Origin: CAYNNP01 sp964398215
GTDB taxonomy: Bacteria > Planctomycetota > Planctomycetia > Pirellulales > Pirellulaceae
DNA length: 35,463 bases
Reading direction: 5' to 3'
Assembly: GCA_964398215.1 (NCBI GenBank)
Contig: CAYNNP010000041.1
Span: forward strand, 1 to 35,463
Below the pieces are notes generated by a model that had not been told where the DNA came from, did not search any database, and saw only the letters and a program-made list of their open reading frames with translations. The position numbers and the translations under genes were made by a program. Numbering within the stretch: position 1 is the stretch's first letter; every line of letters starts with the position of its first letter. This document shows, in pieces, positions 1 to 8,646 of the stretch.

Positions 1-70
1 GGGCTATCGCCCTGCGGCTCAAAGGATTCTGATCGGCGCCAACAGCTCAGTAAATCAACAAGCTTTACAC
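1..70 (+). repeat. Right part of a palindromic REP/MITE-like repeat, cut by the window edge
   Basis: The first bases read GGGCTATCGCCCTGCGGCTC, identical to the right arm of the copy near 19.9 kb. The stretch ends in CTCAGTAAATCAACAAGC, the outer end of the copy near 14.9 kb. It therefore joins sequence of both core types. The left arm lies outside the window. It sits directly downstream of the acyltransferase-ligase gene. Confidence 0.75.
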
Positions 71-87
71 GACTTACAACTTTGGCT

Positions 88-2412
88 CTAAGCAGCTTGA
101 GATTGCGTGGCGATGTCTTTGGCCTTCTTCAAGTCCAGCTTTCCTGTTCCCAACATTGGGATCGAATCAACTTTGATGAACGCGTCTGCTGATGGAATGA
201 AAAGGTTGGGCAAACCTTGTTCACGAAGTCCATTCAAAATCGTATCGATACTCACCTCGGTTGCTTTGTGCAACACGATCAACTTCTCGCCCTTCTTGGG
301 ACAGGGGACTGCCGTGACGCATGCGCGAATTTCTTCATCATCATCGCCTTCTGTCAGTAGTCGGGCGATCTCTTCTTCCACTCGTACATGAGGCACCATC
401 TCGCCGCCAATTTTTGAAAATCGACTCAATCGACCAGTGATGTGCAAGAATCCGTCTTTATCAATCCGAGCAATGTCTCCCGTCTCGTACCAACCATCTT
501 GAATTGCTTTTTCAGTCAAATCGTCGCGATTCGCGTAGCCTTTCATCACGTTGGGGCCAGTCACTAATAGCATCCCGTCTTGGTCGGCTTCCATTTCGCT
601 ACCATCGTCGGTCGACACCACCTTGACCGAAACACTTGGCAGCGGACGCCCCACAGAACCTTCGATTCGATCCTTCTGGTATTTGGCGGCGGAGCGGCTG
701 GGAGGAATGTTGACGGACACCAGCGGACTGAGTTCGGTGGCACCATAGCCTTCAACGGGTCGCACTCCGAACTTCTTTTCGAACGAGTCGAACAGTTCGG
801 CTGGCATTTTTTCCGCGCCAACGACCACCACGTCCATGTGCTTGAATTGCTCGGGTTTGATCCGCCGCAAATAGCCTCGTAGAAAAGTAGGTGTCGCCAG
901 AATCACTGTGACTTTGTACTTTTCGGCCAGCTTCCCAATCTGCCGTGCATCCAACGGATTGAAATGGTAAATGCCTTTGGGCCCGACGGTGTTGACCGTC
1001 CATAGCGTGACTGCGTATCCGAACGAATGAAAGAACGGCAAAATGCCAAGCACGGTGTCGTTGTGATCGAGTTTTACGGCTGAATCAACAGCACTGACGT
1101 TGTGGCTGACATTCGCGTTGCTTAACAGAACGCCTTTTGGCATTCCTGTTGATCCGCTTGTAAAGATCACGGTCAGCGTGTCGTCACCATCGACTTTGTG
1201 CAAGCCGAGAATCCGGTCCAAGATTTTTCCAGGAACAAATCTTGCTTGTAAAAATCCGATCAACTTGTCGACGGCCGTGACTTTGTTGCGAATCGAATCA
1301 AGCATCACTAATTCGGCATCGAGTTCAAAGTCCATTTTGCTCATGAACTTTTCAGTCGTCAAAATATGTTTGATACCAACGTCTTGGATGCAGTGGTTCA
1401 ACACACTGCTGCTAACGGTGTAGTTTAAGTTGGCACTGATTCTTTGGTCCATTGCGAGTGCGACATTGACGCTAACGCCACCGGCGCTGGGCGGCAACAA
1501 TACACCCACAAATTGCTCGTCGTTGCTAAAGACTTCACGCCTCAAGACACGTCGCAAGATCAATGTTCGAATCAACAGATCTCGCCCGCTGAGTTCCGTG
1601 CCAAGTGAATCTGCGGCCTGCAAGCGGCGCCCGGCTTTGCGCCAAACGCGGATCACTTTACTAGCCAAAATTGGAAAGTCGTTTCGGCGATCAGTCTTCG
1701 ATCGGGCTCCCAATTCCTGCACACGAGAACGGATAAACTCCAGTGGCTCTGCGCCCTTCAAGGGTTCGCCCAACCGCAGCGTAATTGTCCGCCGATATTG
1801 TTTGGGCCACTTCCAAAAGAACTTGCCTCCTGAAAAGCTAAAGATGCTGCCCCACATTCCCTCTAGCCACATTGGGACAACGAGAGCCTCTGGGTCTTTG
1901 AGTATCTTTTTCACACCCGGCCGAAAGGCTTGAAGCTGACCGGTTCGCGTCAAGGTTCCTTCAGGAAAGATACCCACAACATCGCCTTCATCGATCGCAC
2001 TGCGCGCGGTCTTCAACGCACGCCCAATCGATTTAGGACTGGCTGTCATCAAGATCGTATCAAATGCGCCTGCGATCCAATCCAATGCTCGGTTGTTGAA
2101 ATTGCCACCGTCCACCACAAAACGCACATTGCGCGGCAGCATCCAAAGAATCAGAATCCCGTCGATCCAGGAAACGTGGTTGCTGACTACAACGCAGCCC
2201 TTTTCCGTGGGCAAATTTTCGAGACCAACGATCTCTTTGCGGTAACACATCGTTAGCCATGGTGTCATCACAGTACGCATGAACATCCGCGGCGAAATCA
2301 GCCCAAGGATGATGAAACCGAGCAGCAGAACACCAATTCCGATCAGGACGTAATAGACGTAACTCACACTTTTTCCAATCGCACGAGGCTGATGATTTGT
2401 CGGAAGAACCAT
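88..2412 (-). CDS. aas: Bifunctional phospholipid acyltransferase / acyl-ACP (AMP-forming) ligase, Aas-like
   Basis: A 774-residue fusion of a PlsC-type acyltransferase and an AMP-forming acyl ligase, the arrangement of E. coli Aas (719 aa), which re-acylates lysophospholipids at the inner membrane. An N-terminal membrane segment spans about 19-40. The acyltransferase half shows NHVSWID (78-84, His79 and Asp84 of the HX4D motif) and FPEGTLTRTG (149-158). The ligase half shows the P-loop-like TSGSTGMPKG (418-427), GYGATELS (555-562), YETGD (642-646) and the C-terminal lysine in GTGK (755-758). All key motifs of both domains are intact. No MFS transporter domain is present, so it is not the three-part lysophospholipid transporter fusion. 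It appears monocistronic; a repeat lies just past its 3' end. The exact substrate (lysophospholipid or free fatty acid) is inferred from the family only. Confidence 0.9.
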   Translation of the reverse strand: MVLPTNHQPRAIGKSVSYVYYVLIGIGVLLLGFIILGLISPRMFMRTVMTPWLTMCYRKEIVGLENLPTEKGCVVVSNHVSWIDGILILWMLPRNVRFVVDGGNFNNRALDWIAGAFDTILMTASPKSIGRALKTARSAIDEGDVVGIFPEGTLTRTGQLQAFRPGVKKILKDPEALVVPMWLEGMWGSIFSFSGGKFFWKWPKQYRRTITLRLGEPLKGAEPLEFIRSRVQELGARSKTDRRNDFPILASKVIRVWRKAGRRLQAADSLGTELSGRDLLIRTLILRRVLRREVFSNDEQFVGVLLPPSAGGVSVNVALAMDQRISANLNYTVSSSVLNHCIQDVGIKHILTTEKFMSKMDFELDAELVMLDSIRNKVTAVDKLIGFLQARFVPGKILDRILGLHKVDGDDTLTVIFTSGSTGMPKGVLLSNANVSHNVSAVDSAVKLDHNDTVLGILPFFHSFGYAVTLWTVNTVGPKGIYHFNPLDARQIGKLAEKYKVTVILATPTFLRGYLRRIKPEQFKHMDVVVVGAEKMPAELFDSFEKKFGVRPVEGYGATELSPLVSVNIPPSRSAAKYQKDRIEGSVGRPLPSVSVKVVSTDDGSEMEADQDGMLLVTGPNVMKGYANRDDLTEKAIQDGWYETGDIARIDKDGFLHITGRLSRFSKIGGEMVPHVRVEEEIARLLTEGDDDEEIRACVTAVPCPKKGEKLIVLHKATEVSIDTILNGLREQGLPNLFIPSADAFIKVDSIPMLGTGKLDLKKAKDIATQSQAA

Positions 2413-2618
2413 TGGCTATCCGATCTTGCCCTGACAATTTACCGGGTTCCGGGTGGTGAATCGACGGGAGTTGCCCGGAAGTTTTTGATCAACAGCGGAT
2501 TGGTTCTCTATCACAAGAGCCTGTGACGTGAATTCACGAGCGCAGTCAGCCCATTTGTTCTAATCGTCACACGCGACGTTCGTGCTGCGGACGGTCGGTC
2601 ACGTGACCAACTTTGCCA

Positions 2619-3977
2619 CTAGGTGACCGGTTTTCCAGGAACCGGGACGGCGTAGCTGCCATCAGAGAGTCGCTGAACAGGCGCCAACGAAGAGAGGCTT
2701 TCCAACGAGTCGACATCTGCCAAAGAAACGTTGCTACCGAACGCTGAATCCCATTTGACAAGTTTGCCACTATAGGAAGCCATTCGCCCTAAGATTGCGG
2801 TCATTGTACTTGTCGCACCATATTCAACCTCATTAGGCAATTCTCCTCTGCGAAGTGCAGCGAGAAAATCATCTTGCTGTGGTTGCCATCCGCGACCCTT
2901 CGTTTCGCCAGCCTCACTTTGCCAGATTAAATCGCCTGCGACATTGTAGATTTTTGCAGCTGAGATATCTGCGACACCTCGGGTCATGTGAACTTGTTCC
3001 GCGACCTGATTCCAGCATCCCTTCTGGTGGCGACACTGGCTCATCAAGCCAACGCCCCCAGGATAAACAAACTCTACCATGTGTTGATCAAAGACTTGGC
3101 CAGTCAGAGAATCCGCGCCTCGACTGCCTTGGCCTTGAGCTTGGATTGGGTGCCCATCCATCAGCCAATTGATTACATCCAGATTGTGGATGTGTTGCTC
3201 TGCAATCAGGTCGCCACCCAACCATGTGAATTGTTGCCAATTGCGAAGTTGATATTCCAACTCGGACTGTTTTGCTTTGCGTGGACGTTGGCTGCTGCCA
3301 GACGAATTCCAAAACGCACGCGCAAAAACCGGATCGCCAATGATTCCATCTTTTAATTGTGCAATGCACTCACGGTACCCAGTTTCATGCCGGCGTTGCA
3401 AACCGACAGCAACCGCTAGACCTTTCTGTTTGGCAAGATCGCCAGTTTCCAAGACCAGGCGTACGCCTTGCGGGTCAGTGGCAACTGGCTTTTCCATGAA
3501 GACATGCTTGCCGGCATCTACCGCCGATTGAAATTGCCGTGGCCGAAACGCCGGTGGTGTTGCCAGGATCACCACATCACAATCGCTTGCCATCACTTGC
3601 TTGAATCCAGCAAGTCCATCGTATCGACGATTTTGAACATCCACGCGATCGCGATGGCGACTGCACAGCGACCGGTACGCAGACTGGATGCTGCTTGGAA
3701 AAATATCGGCTAGCGCAACGAGCTGAACGCCACCGCCCGCTGTTGACAACATTTCATTTGCGATCGCAACTCCGCGTCGACCACAGCCGATCAAGCCAAC
3801 TTTGATCGTGTCGGTACCGAAAGCATGGGCTGCGTTTGCGACTGCTAATTGGTTACTCGCAATTGCGTGCCCAGCCAAAACCAAACCGCCGCCTTTAATG
3901 AAGCTGCGGCGGCTGGGAGCAAGGTCGTGCGCAACTTTTGGCGACGACTTTCGTTCTTTGCGTGACCGTTTGGCCAT
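2619..3977 (-). CDS. Tat-exported Gfo/Idh/MocA family oxidoreductase
   Basis: A 452-residue NAD(P)-dependent sugar or cyclitol dehydrogenase of the Gfo/Idh/MocA family, predicted to be exported folded with its cofactor. The N-terminus carries a twin-arginine signal (SRRSFIKGG, 22-30) followed by a hydrophobic stretch ending near residue 48. The Rossmann fold begins at KVGLIGCGRRG (59-69, GxGxxG) and the family motif EKPVA lies at 162-166. Secreted members are very numerous in planctomycetes and are often placed near sulfatases or polysaccharide-degrading genes. Here the neighbours (an acyltransferase and a cyclophilin-like gene) give no substrate clue. The start chosen places the RR motif about 23 residues in, normal for Tat signals. 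The substrate is unknown. Confidence 0.9.
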   Translation of the reverse strand: MAKRSRKERKSSPKVAHDLAPSRRSFIKGGGLVLAGHAIASNQLAVANAAHAFGTDTIKVGLIGCGRRGVAIANEMLSTAGGGVQLVALADIFPSSIQSAYRSLCSRHRDRVDVQNRRYDGLAGFKQVMASDCDVVILATPPAFRPRQFQSAVDAGKHVFMEKPVATDPQGVRLVLETGDLAKQKGLAVAVGLQRRHETGYRECIAQLKDGIIGDPVFARAFWNSSGSSQRPRKAKQSELEYQLRNWQQFTWLGGDLIAEQHIHNLDVINWLMDGHPIQAQGQGSRGADSLTGQVFDQHMVEFVYPGGVGLMSQCRHQKGCWNQVAEQVHMTRGVADISAAKIYNVAGDLIWQSEAGETKGRGWQPQQDDFLAALRRGELPNEVEYGATSTMTAILGRMASYSGKLVKWDSAFGSNVSLADVDSLESLSSLAPVQRLSDGSYAVPVPGKPVT

Positions 3978-4155
3978 AAGTCTGATTGGGCAACAGGCGA
4001 GAAAGGTAACTATGGTTAAGCGAATGGCAGGCCGGGCACCGACGAAACGTGCCGCCGACCTTCGAACGCTTGACAGCCTACAGGGTACACGAATCAGCAG
4101 GAATCACGCCGACTTTTCCTGGCAACAATGCTCTCAGCGGAGCACAAATGCTTTG

Positions 4156-5511
4156 TTACGGGTGATTGTGCCCAGCGTGCTTATCCATCTTTTTATCGAC
4201 GAATTGAACTTCGGGTAGCTTTTCGGGACGTCGAATCACGGTCGCAGAAAGGATCTTGTCGGCAGGCAAAACCACTTCGCCTTTCTGTTTTTCCTTGGTT
4301 GGATCGACACGACGAAACTGTCCGACCAGTTCCATGCCTTTGATGACACGTCCGAAAACGGTTTGGTTTTTGGCGACACTTGGCAGCGGAATGTATGAAA
4401 TCGCAAACTGAGTGCTGGCCGTGTTGGGTACAAAATCACTCGTGTCTGGAATGGGGATTTTTACCATTAGCAACGATCCATAAAGAGCCGCACGCGCATC
4501 CTCTCTAGCGTGTTCGTCCAATAAGAACGGACCTTCGCCAATCTCGCCGCGTCCTTCAGGATCTCCCGTCAAAGCCAGCAAATTGGAAACAACCTGATAG
4601 AACTCCAGCCCGTCATAAAACTTGTCCTCGACCAAATTGATGAAGTGTGCCACGGTTGATGGAGCTTGGTCGATGTAGAGTTCAACAATGAACTCGCCAC
4701 GACTTGTCATGAATTTGACTTGCGGATTACGTTTTTCTTCGGTTTCCTTTTTTATTAGCATTGATTCCTTGTCCCATTCGGACTTCAAAATCTCGATCGC
4801 ACCAATCATTGACCGATCAACTTTCTCCCAGTTTTCCTCGCCAACCGACTTGTAGATTTCGGTTGCAAACTCAAACTCGCCGGCACAGACAGCCGATCTT
4901 GCAACGCCGAGGAATAGGTAGGATGGAAAGTTCGCCTGTGTTCGAAAAAGAACCTTGCCGGCATACAGCATGGTCGCGTCGTAAGTATCGTGCTGGTAGT
5001 GGTGCTTGCAGACGGTCACCAAAAATCGTGACAGAGCTACGGGGTCCACATCGTTCTCACCGGCATACTTCAGAGCGGGCGGAAAATTGTCCATGAAGTC
5101 TAAAAGCCGAACCCCATCGCTAAACGCTTGCTCCATACATTCCAAGGCTTCCGTTCTCAAAGCGCGAAACTCGTTCATCTTCGATCGCGTCTTATGCTGG
5201 TAGTTCAAGTACTCAAGATGCGAGATTCTAAAATCGACCATTTTGGTTCGATATACACCAACAGATTCCTTGTACGCATCAAGCACCTTGTCCAGCTTTT
5301 CACGGTCGGCCTTTTTGATCACGGAAGTATCAACATCATCAAAACTGAAGGTCGCTGGCGCCGGGGGATTCGCACCGTCCTTTGCCGCTGGCGCAGCAGG
5401 GATTGGCGACCCTGGCTGGTCTTGGGCAACCACCAGCGAGGTGAAACCAAGAATCAAGGCAAACGGCATGAAAGCCACAAAACGCGGCATAATCGACTTG
5501 GATTGGATCAT
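4156..5511 (-). CDS. Secreted cyclophilin-like protein with helical N-terminal domain and altered active site
   Basis: A 451-residue protein with an N-terminal signal peptide (to about residue 30) and a Pro/Ala-rich linker. A mostly helical region of about 200 residues that may form TPR-like hairpins follows (60-260), then a cyclophilin-type domain (about 265-427) and a His-rich tail KHAGHNHP. Family features visible are FMTSRGEFIVELY, APSTVAHFINLV, TASTQFAISY and VFGRVIKGMELV. Cyclophilins isomerise Xaa-Pro bonds. Here the block holding the catalytic arginine (FHRV...QGGD in CypA) reads FYQVVSNLLALTGD (304-317), so Arg55 is Gln306 and Gln63 is Leu314, and the CypA Phe113 position is Ala370. 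Peptidyl-prolyl isomerase activity is therefore doubtful; a binding or scaffold role outside the cytoplasm is an inference. A second in-frame Met (residue 8) is an alternative start. It is divergent from rsmD. Confidence 0.85.
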   Translation of the reverse strand: MIQSKSIMPRFVAFMPFALILGFTSLVVAQDQPGSPIPAAPAAKDGANPPAPATFSFDDVDTSVIKKADREKLDKVLDAYKESVGVYRTKMVDFRISHLEYLNYQHKTRSKMNEFRALRTEALECMEQAFSDGVRLLDFMDNFPPALKYAGENDVDPVALSRFLVTVCKHHYQHDTYDATMLYAGKVLFRTQANFPSYLFLGVARSAVCAGEFEFATEIYKSVGEENWEKVDRSMIGAIEILKSEWDKESMLIKKETEEKRNPQVKFMTSRGEFIVELYIDQAPSTVAHFINLVEDKFYDGLEFYQVVSNLLALTGDPEGRGEIGEGPFLLDEHAREDARAALYGSLLMVKIPIPDTSDFVPNTASTQFAISYIPLPSVAKNQTVFGRVIKGMELVGQFRRVDPTKEKQKGEVVLPADKILSATVIRRPEKLPEVQFVDKKMDKHAGHNHP

Positions 5512-5704
5512 TCAACAACTCGAAACAGAATTCGGCAAATCAAAAGGTGGCAGGCGAAAGATCCGCTGGCCGCGTTTAGTTAAATCTATTTTGTGGTGCA
5601 TACGAAACCAAAAGGGATTCGGTTTGCGACATTGAAAAGGTATTCTCAACGGCTTTCCAACACAATCACTGCAATTTGCAACCCAACGTTAGCTGACCAG
5701 GGTC

Positions 5705-6361
5705 ATGAAATCTAAAAAATCGAGCTCCGGCGGCGGTCGCAGAGCCAAGAAAAGTAGCAAGAAACCGCAAGTTGCCAAACTGCGAATCATTGGCGGCCAC
5801 ATGGGCGGACGAACGGTGCGCTATCATGGTGCCGATTTTACCCGCCCGATGAAGGACAATATTCGCGAAAACCTATTCAATATTTTGGGCCAAGCAGCCA
5901 AAGGAGCGATCGCGATTGACCTGTTTGCTGGCACCGGGGCACTGGGGCTGGAGGCGTTAAGCCGAGGAGCCACCCGGGCAATCATTGTCGAGCAAAATCG
6001 CCTGGCCGTGAAATACATCCAAGAAACCGTCGATGAATTGGACGTCAATTCGCAGGTGCAGATTTTGATTGGTGACGCGTTTCGACTCTCAACCGAAATC
6101 CTGTCGGCTCCCAAAGACGATACGCCCTGGATTGTGTTTTTGAGCCCACCGTATGCGCTGTGGCATGAATCACTCGATGCAATGAACGCGATGGTGCGCC
6201 AGACGCTGGAGTTCGCACCTCCGGGCAGCGTGCTGGTCTGCGAAACGGACAAGCCATTCGATGTCGATCTCTTTCCTAAAACGCAGTGGGATCATCGGCC
6301 TTATGGGAACGTGCGACTTTCGTTTGCAGAGCCTGCCATGGTTTGTGGCATGAACCTCTAA
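5705..6361 (+). CDS. rsmD: 16S rRNA (guanine(966)-N(2))-methyltransferase RsmD
   Basis: A 218-residue class I SAM-dependent methyltransferase that in E. coli methylates N2 of G966 in 16S rRNA. The family opening LRIIGGHMGGR lies at 26-36, TRPMKDNIRENLFNIL at 46-61, SAM motif I DLFAGTGALGLEALSRG at 72-88, and the catalytic tetrad SPPY at 147-150. The usual RsmD tetrad is (D/N)PP(F/Y), so the first residue is Ser here. An N-terminal extension of about 25 residues is very rich in Lys, Ser and Arg, fitting an RNA-binding tail. The ATG is preceded closely by CCAGGGTC, a plausible weak ribosome binding site. It is convergent with the sigma-54 activator gene, with only 17 bases between them. Confidence 0.93.
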   Translation: MKSKKSSSGGGRRAKKSSKKPQVAKLRIIGGHMGGRTVRYHGADFTRPMKDNIRENLFNILGQAAKGAIAIDLFAGTGALGLEALSRGATRAIIVEQNRLAVKYIQETVDELDVNSQVQILIGDAFRLSTEILSAPKDDTPWIVFLSPPYALWHESLDAMNAMVRQTLEFAPPGSVLVCETDKPFDVDLFPKTQWDHRPYGNVRLSFAEPAMVCGMNL

Positions 6362-6378
6362 AAAACTCAATCGCAGAA

Positions 6379-8646
6379 CTACTTGCCCGCAAATTTCTTC
6401 AGCTTGCGATCGAGCGTACTCCGTTCAATCCCAAGAATCGCTGACGCGCGGCTCTTATTTCCGCCGGTGTGTCGGAGCACGCGTTCGATATGGCTGCGTT
6501 CTAATTTTGCCAACGTAATTTCTACGTTGCCATCATCGGATCCGCGGTGCGCGGCGTCATCACCATGAACGGCCGGCGAGAGCGCCAAGTCGGATTCGTC
6601 GATTACTGTTTTCGTATTCAAAACAACCGCGCGTTCAATCACGTTTTTCAATTCGCGAATGTTGCCTGGCCAGGAATAGCCCAACAAACGTTTCTTTGCT
6701 GCCTCGGTTAGGCCCGTGATTTTGCGGCCCATTTCTTGATTGAATCGATTCAAAAAGAACTCGGCCAGCAACACCACGTCTTTGCCGCGATCTCGCAGCG
6801 GTGGAACCAGCACTTCCACGACGTGTAGACGATAGAACAAGTCTTGGCGAAATTTTCCTTCGCGCACCATCGCTTGCAGATCACGATTGGTAGCCGCAAC
6901 GACTCGCACATCAACAGAAATCGGCGCGTGTCCTCCAACTCGCTCGAATGGATGGCCTTCCAAAACTCGCAAAAACTTGGCTTGAATCTCGGCGTTCATT
7001 TCACCGATTTCGTCCAGCATCAACGTACCGCCATCAGCCGCTTCGAACTTGCCCTGCTTGCGGTCAGTTGCACCGGTAAAGGCACCTTTTTCGTGGCCAA
7101 ACAACTCGCTTTCTAGCAGCGATGGTGAAAGCGCCGCACAGTTCATGCAGATCATGGGGCCCTCACGACGAGCGCTGGCGTGATGAATCGCAGCGGCAAC
7201 AAGTTCTTTGCCGACTCCCGATTCGCCTCTGACCAAAATCGTAGCGTTCGTTGGCGCCGCCAAAGATACTTGCTGAACAATATTTCCGATCGCCGATGAC
7301 TCGCCAACAATTTGTACTCGGTCACCCAACTGTTGCTGTAATTGTTTGACTTGCCGACGACTTTGGCGCAACGACTGATTGAGTTTGGATCGCGTTGTCA
7401 GCCCCGCCAACGATTCCGCCAAGATCTCTGCGACCGCGACCACAAATTCTAGATCGGAACCATGCAGCGCCTGTTCGCCAGCCGATGTTGTCAGGTGAAG
7501 CAGGCCGCGAAGCACTCCTTCATGATCACGCACAGGCGCAATGATTAAACTTTCGACATCGATCTCACCGCGGCTGTTTTCGGTGGCGAGTTTCGCATCG
7601 CCAACAACGTTTCGCGCCAAGACAGCTTGTCCGTCTTGCGCGCTGACGCTTTGTAACAATGGATCCGGTGGACGACGGTAGCTGCGTGTGCCCGACTGGA
7701 CGGTTGCCACGAGAGCCAAGTCGCCAAGTGTTGAAACGCTCTTGGATTGTTTTTTGGTTACGTAGCCGGCCGCCGTTCCTAACGCAGTATTTTGATTGAG
7801 TGATTCGAGAGCCGCATCAACGGCATCATTTACAGATTCGATTCGGGCGACCGAGAATGCCAATCGCAAGAGTTGGTGACTAGCTGTCGAGGTACCAGGG
7901 TCGCCCTGGGCACTGTGTAAATACTGGCTCTTTCGCCGCCGATCCGTGATTTGGCTGGGGTCCATTTCCATCGTCAACTGATCGTCGGTGGATTGTTTGA
8001 CGATCGCCGATTCGATGTTGTGAGTGGTCGTGCCGTGGATCTGCTTGGTGAACTGAATGCTAAATCCAGCAATTTCGATCAAATCGCCATCATCCAGCTC
8101 ATGAGGACTGCTAATTTTTTGGCCATTTAAAAAAGTACCGTTTCGGCTGCCCATGTCTTGGACGAACCAGCAGTCATTTTGCCAGCTGATTTGGGTGTGC
8201 CGGCGGCTGGCCTGGTCGCTGCGAATCACGATCTGGTTGCTGGAAGCACGCCCCAAAGTCGCCTGCGCAGGGGGAACCAAGCGAAAAATGTCACTCCAGC
8301 GATTGCCTGCCTGTAGCACCAAATAAGCTCCACGATCCCCAGCGGCGGGGAAAGTTGGTGCCGATTCGAGGGGCAAACCGGATTCAGAATCAGGGACTTG
8401 AGAGGTCAAAGCTTTAAAAATAGAGCAGAAGAGAGAAGATAGGTTGTCGAAAAGCCGACCATTACAGGGACTTCTGTTGCCCCATGATTTCCACGCAAGT
8501 ATTCTAACAGCTGTTGCTTTTGGTTGGTAACACTGTCCATTTTTGGGGGCAGACCTGAGCGGTGGATCGCCTCCGCCACCCAATTCCTTGTCACTTTGGC
8601 TATTCGCCACGCGGAGAACATTTAGATGCAATTGGGTATTAATCAC
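6379..8646 (-). CDS. Sigma-54 dependent transcriptional activator with FHA and GAF domains
   Basis: The longest frame is 755 residues. Domains in order are FHA (about 107-199, with LGRASSNQIVI and SRRHTQIS and the GSRNGTFLNG loop), a GAF-like region (about 255-415), a short coiled linker, and an AAA+ sigma-54 activator core. The core shows Walker A GESGVGKE at 474-481, the sigma-54 contact loop GAFTGA at 521-526 and Walker B LMLDE at 542-546. A Fis-type helix-turn-helix ends the protein (713-753, RASAILGIERSTLDRKLKKF). FHA domains bind phosphothreonine, so input from a Ser/Thr kinase is likely by family knowledge. The frame opens with GTG at 8646, overlapping the divergent neighbour's start. 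The first 100 residues look non-domain, so the real start is probably internal (for example TTG at 8409). No receiver domain is present. Confidence 0.9.
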   Translation of the reverse strand: MINTQLHLNVLRVANSQSDKELGGGGDPPLRSAPKNGQCYQPKATAVRILAWKSWGNRSPCNGRLFDNLSSLFCSIFKALTSQVPDSESGLPLESAPTFPAAGDRGAYLVLQAGNRWSDIFRLVPPAQATLGRASSNQIVIRSDQASRRHTQISWQNDCWFVQDMGSRNGTFLNGQKISSPHELDDGDLIEIAGFSIQFTKQIHGTTTHNIESAIVKQSTDDQLTMEMDPSQITDRRRKSQYLHSAQGDPGTSTASHQLLRLAFSVARIESVNDAVDAALESLNQNTALGTAAGYVTKKQSKSVSTLGDLALVATVQSGTRSYRRPPDPLLQSVSAQDGQAVLARNVVGDAKLATENSRGEIDVESLIIAPVRDHEGVLRGLLHLTTSAGEQALHGSDLEFVVAVAEILAESLAGLTTRSKLNQSLRQSRRQVKQLQQQLGDRVQIVGESSAIGNIVQQVSLAAPTNATILVRGESGVGKELVAAAIHHASARREGPMICMNCAALSPSLLESELFGHEKGAFTGATDRKQGKFEAADGGTLMLDEIGEMNAEIQAKFLRVLEGHPFERVGGHAPISVDVRVVAATNRDLQAMVREGKFRQDLFYRLHVVEVLVPPLRDRGKDVVLLAEFFLNRFNQEMGRKITGLTEAAKKRLLGYSWPGNIRELKNVIERAVVLNTKTVIDESDLALSPAVHGDDAAHRGSDDGNVEITLAKLERSHIERVLRHTGGNKSRASAILGIERSTLDRKLKKFAGK

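Noticed and set aside
1430..1933. Long open frames on the plus strand opposite the Aas-like gene
   Set aside because: They are antisense shadows of a complete two-domain enzyme and show no motif of their own.
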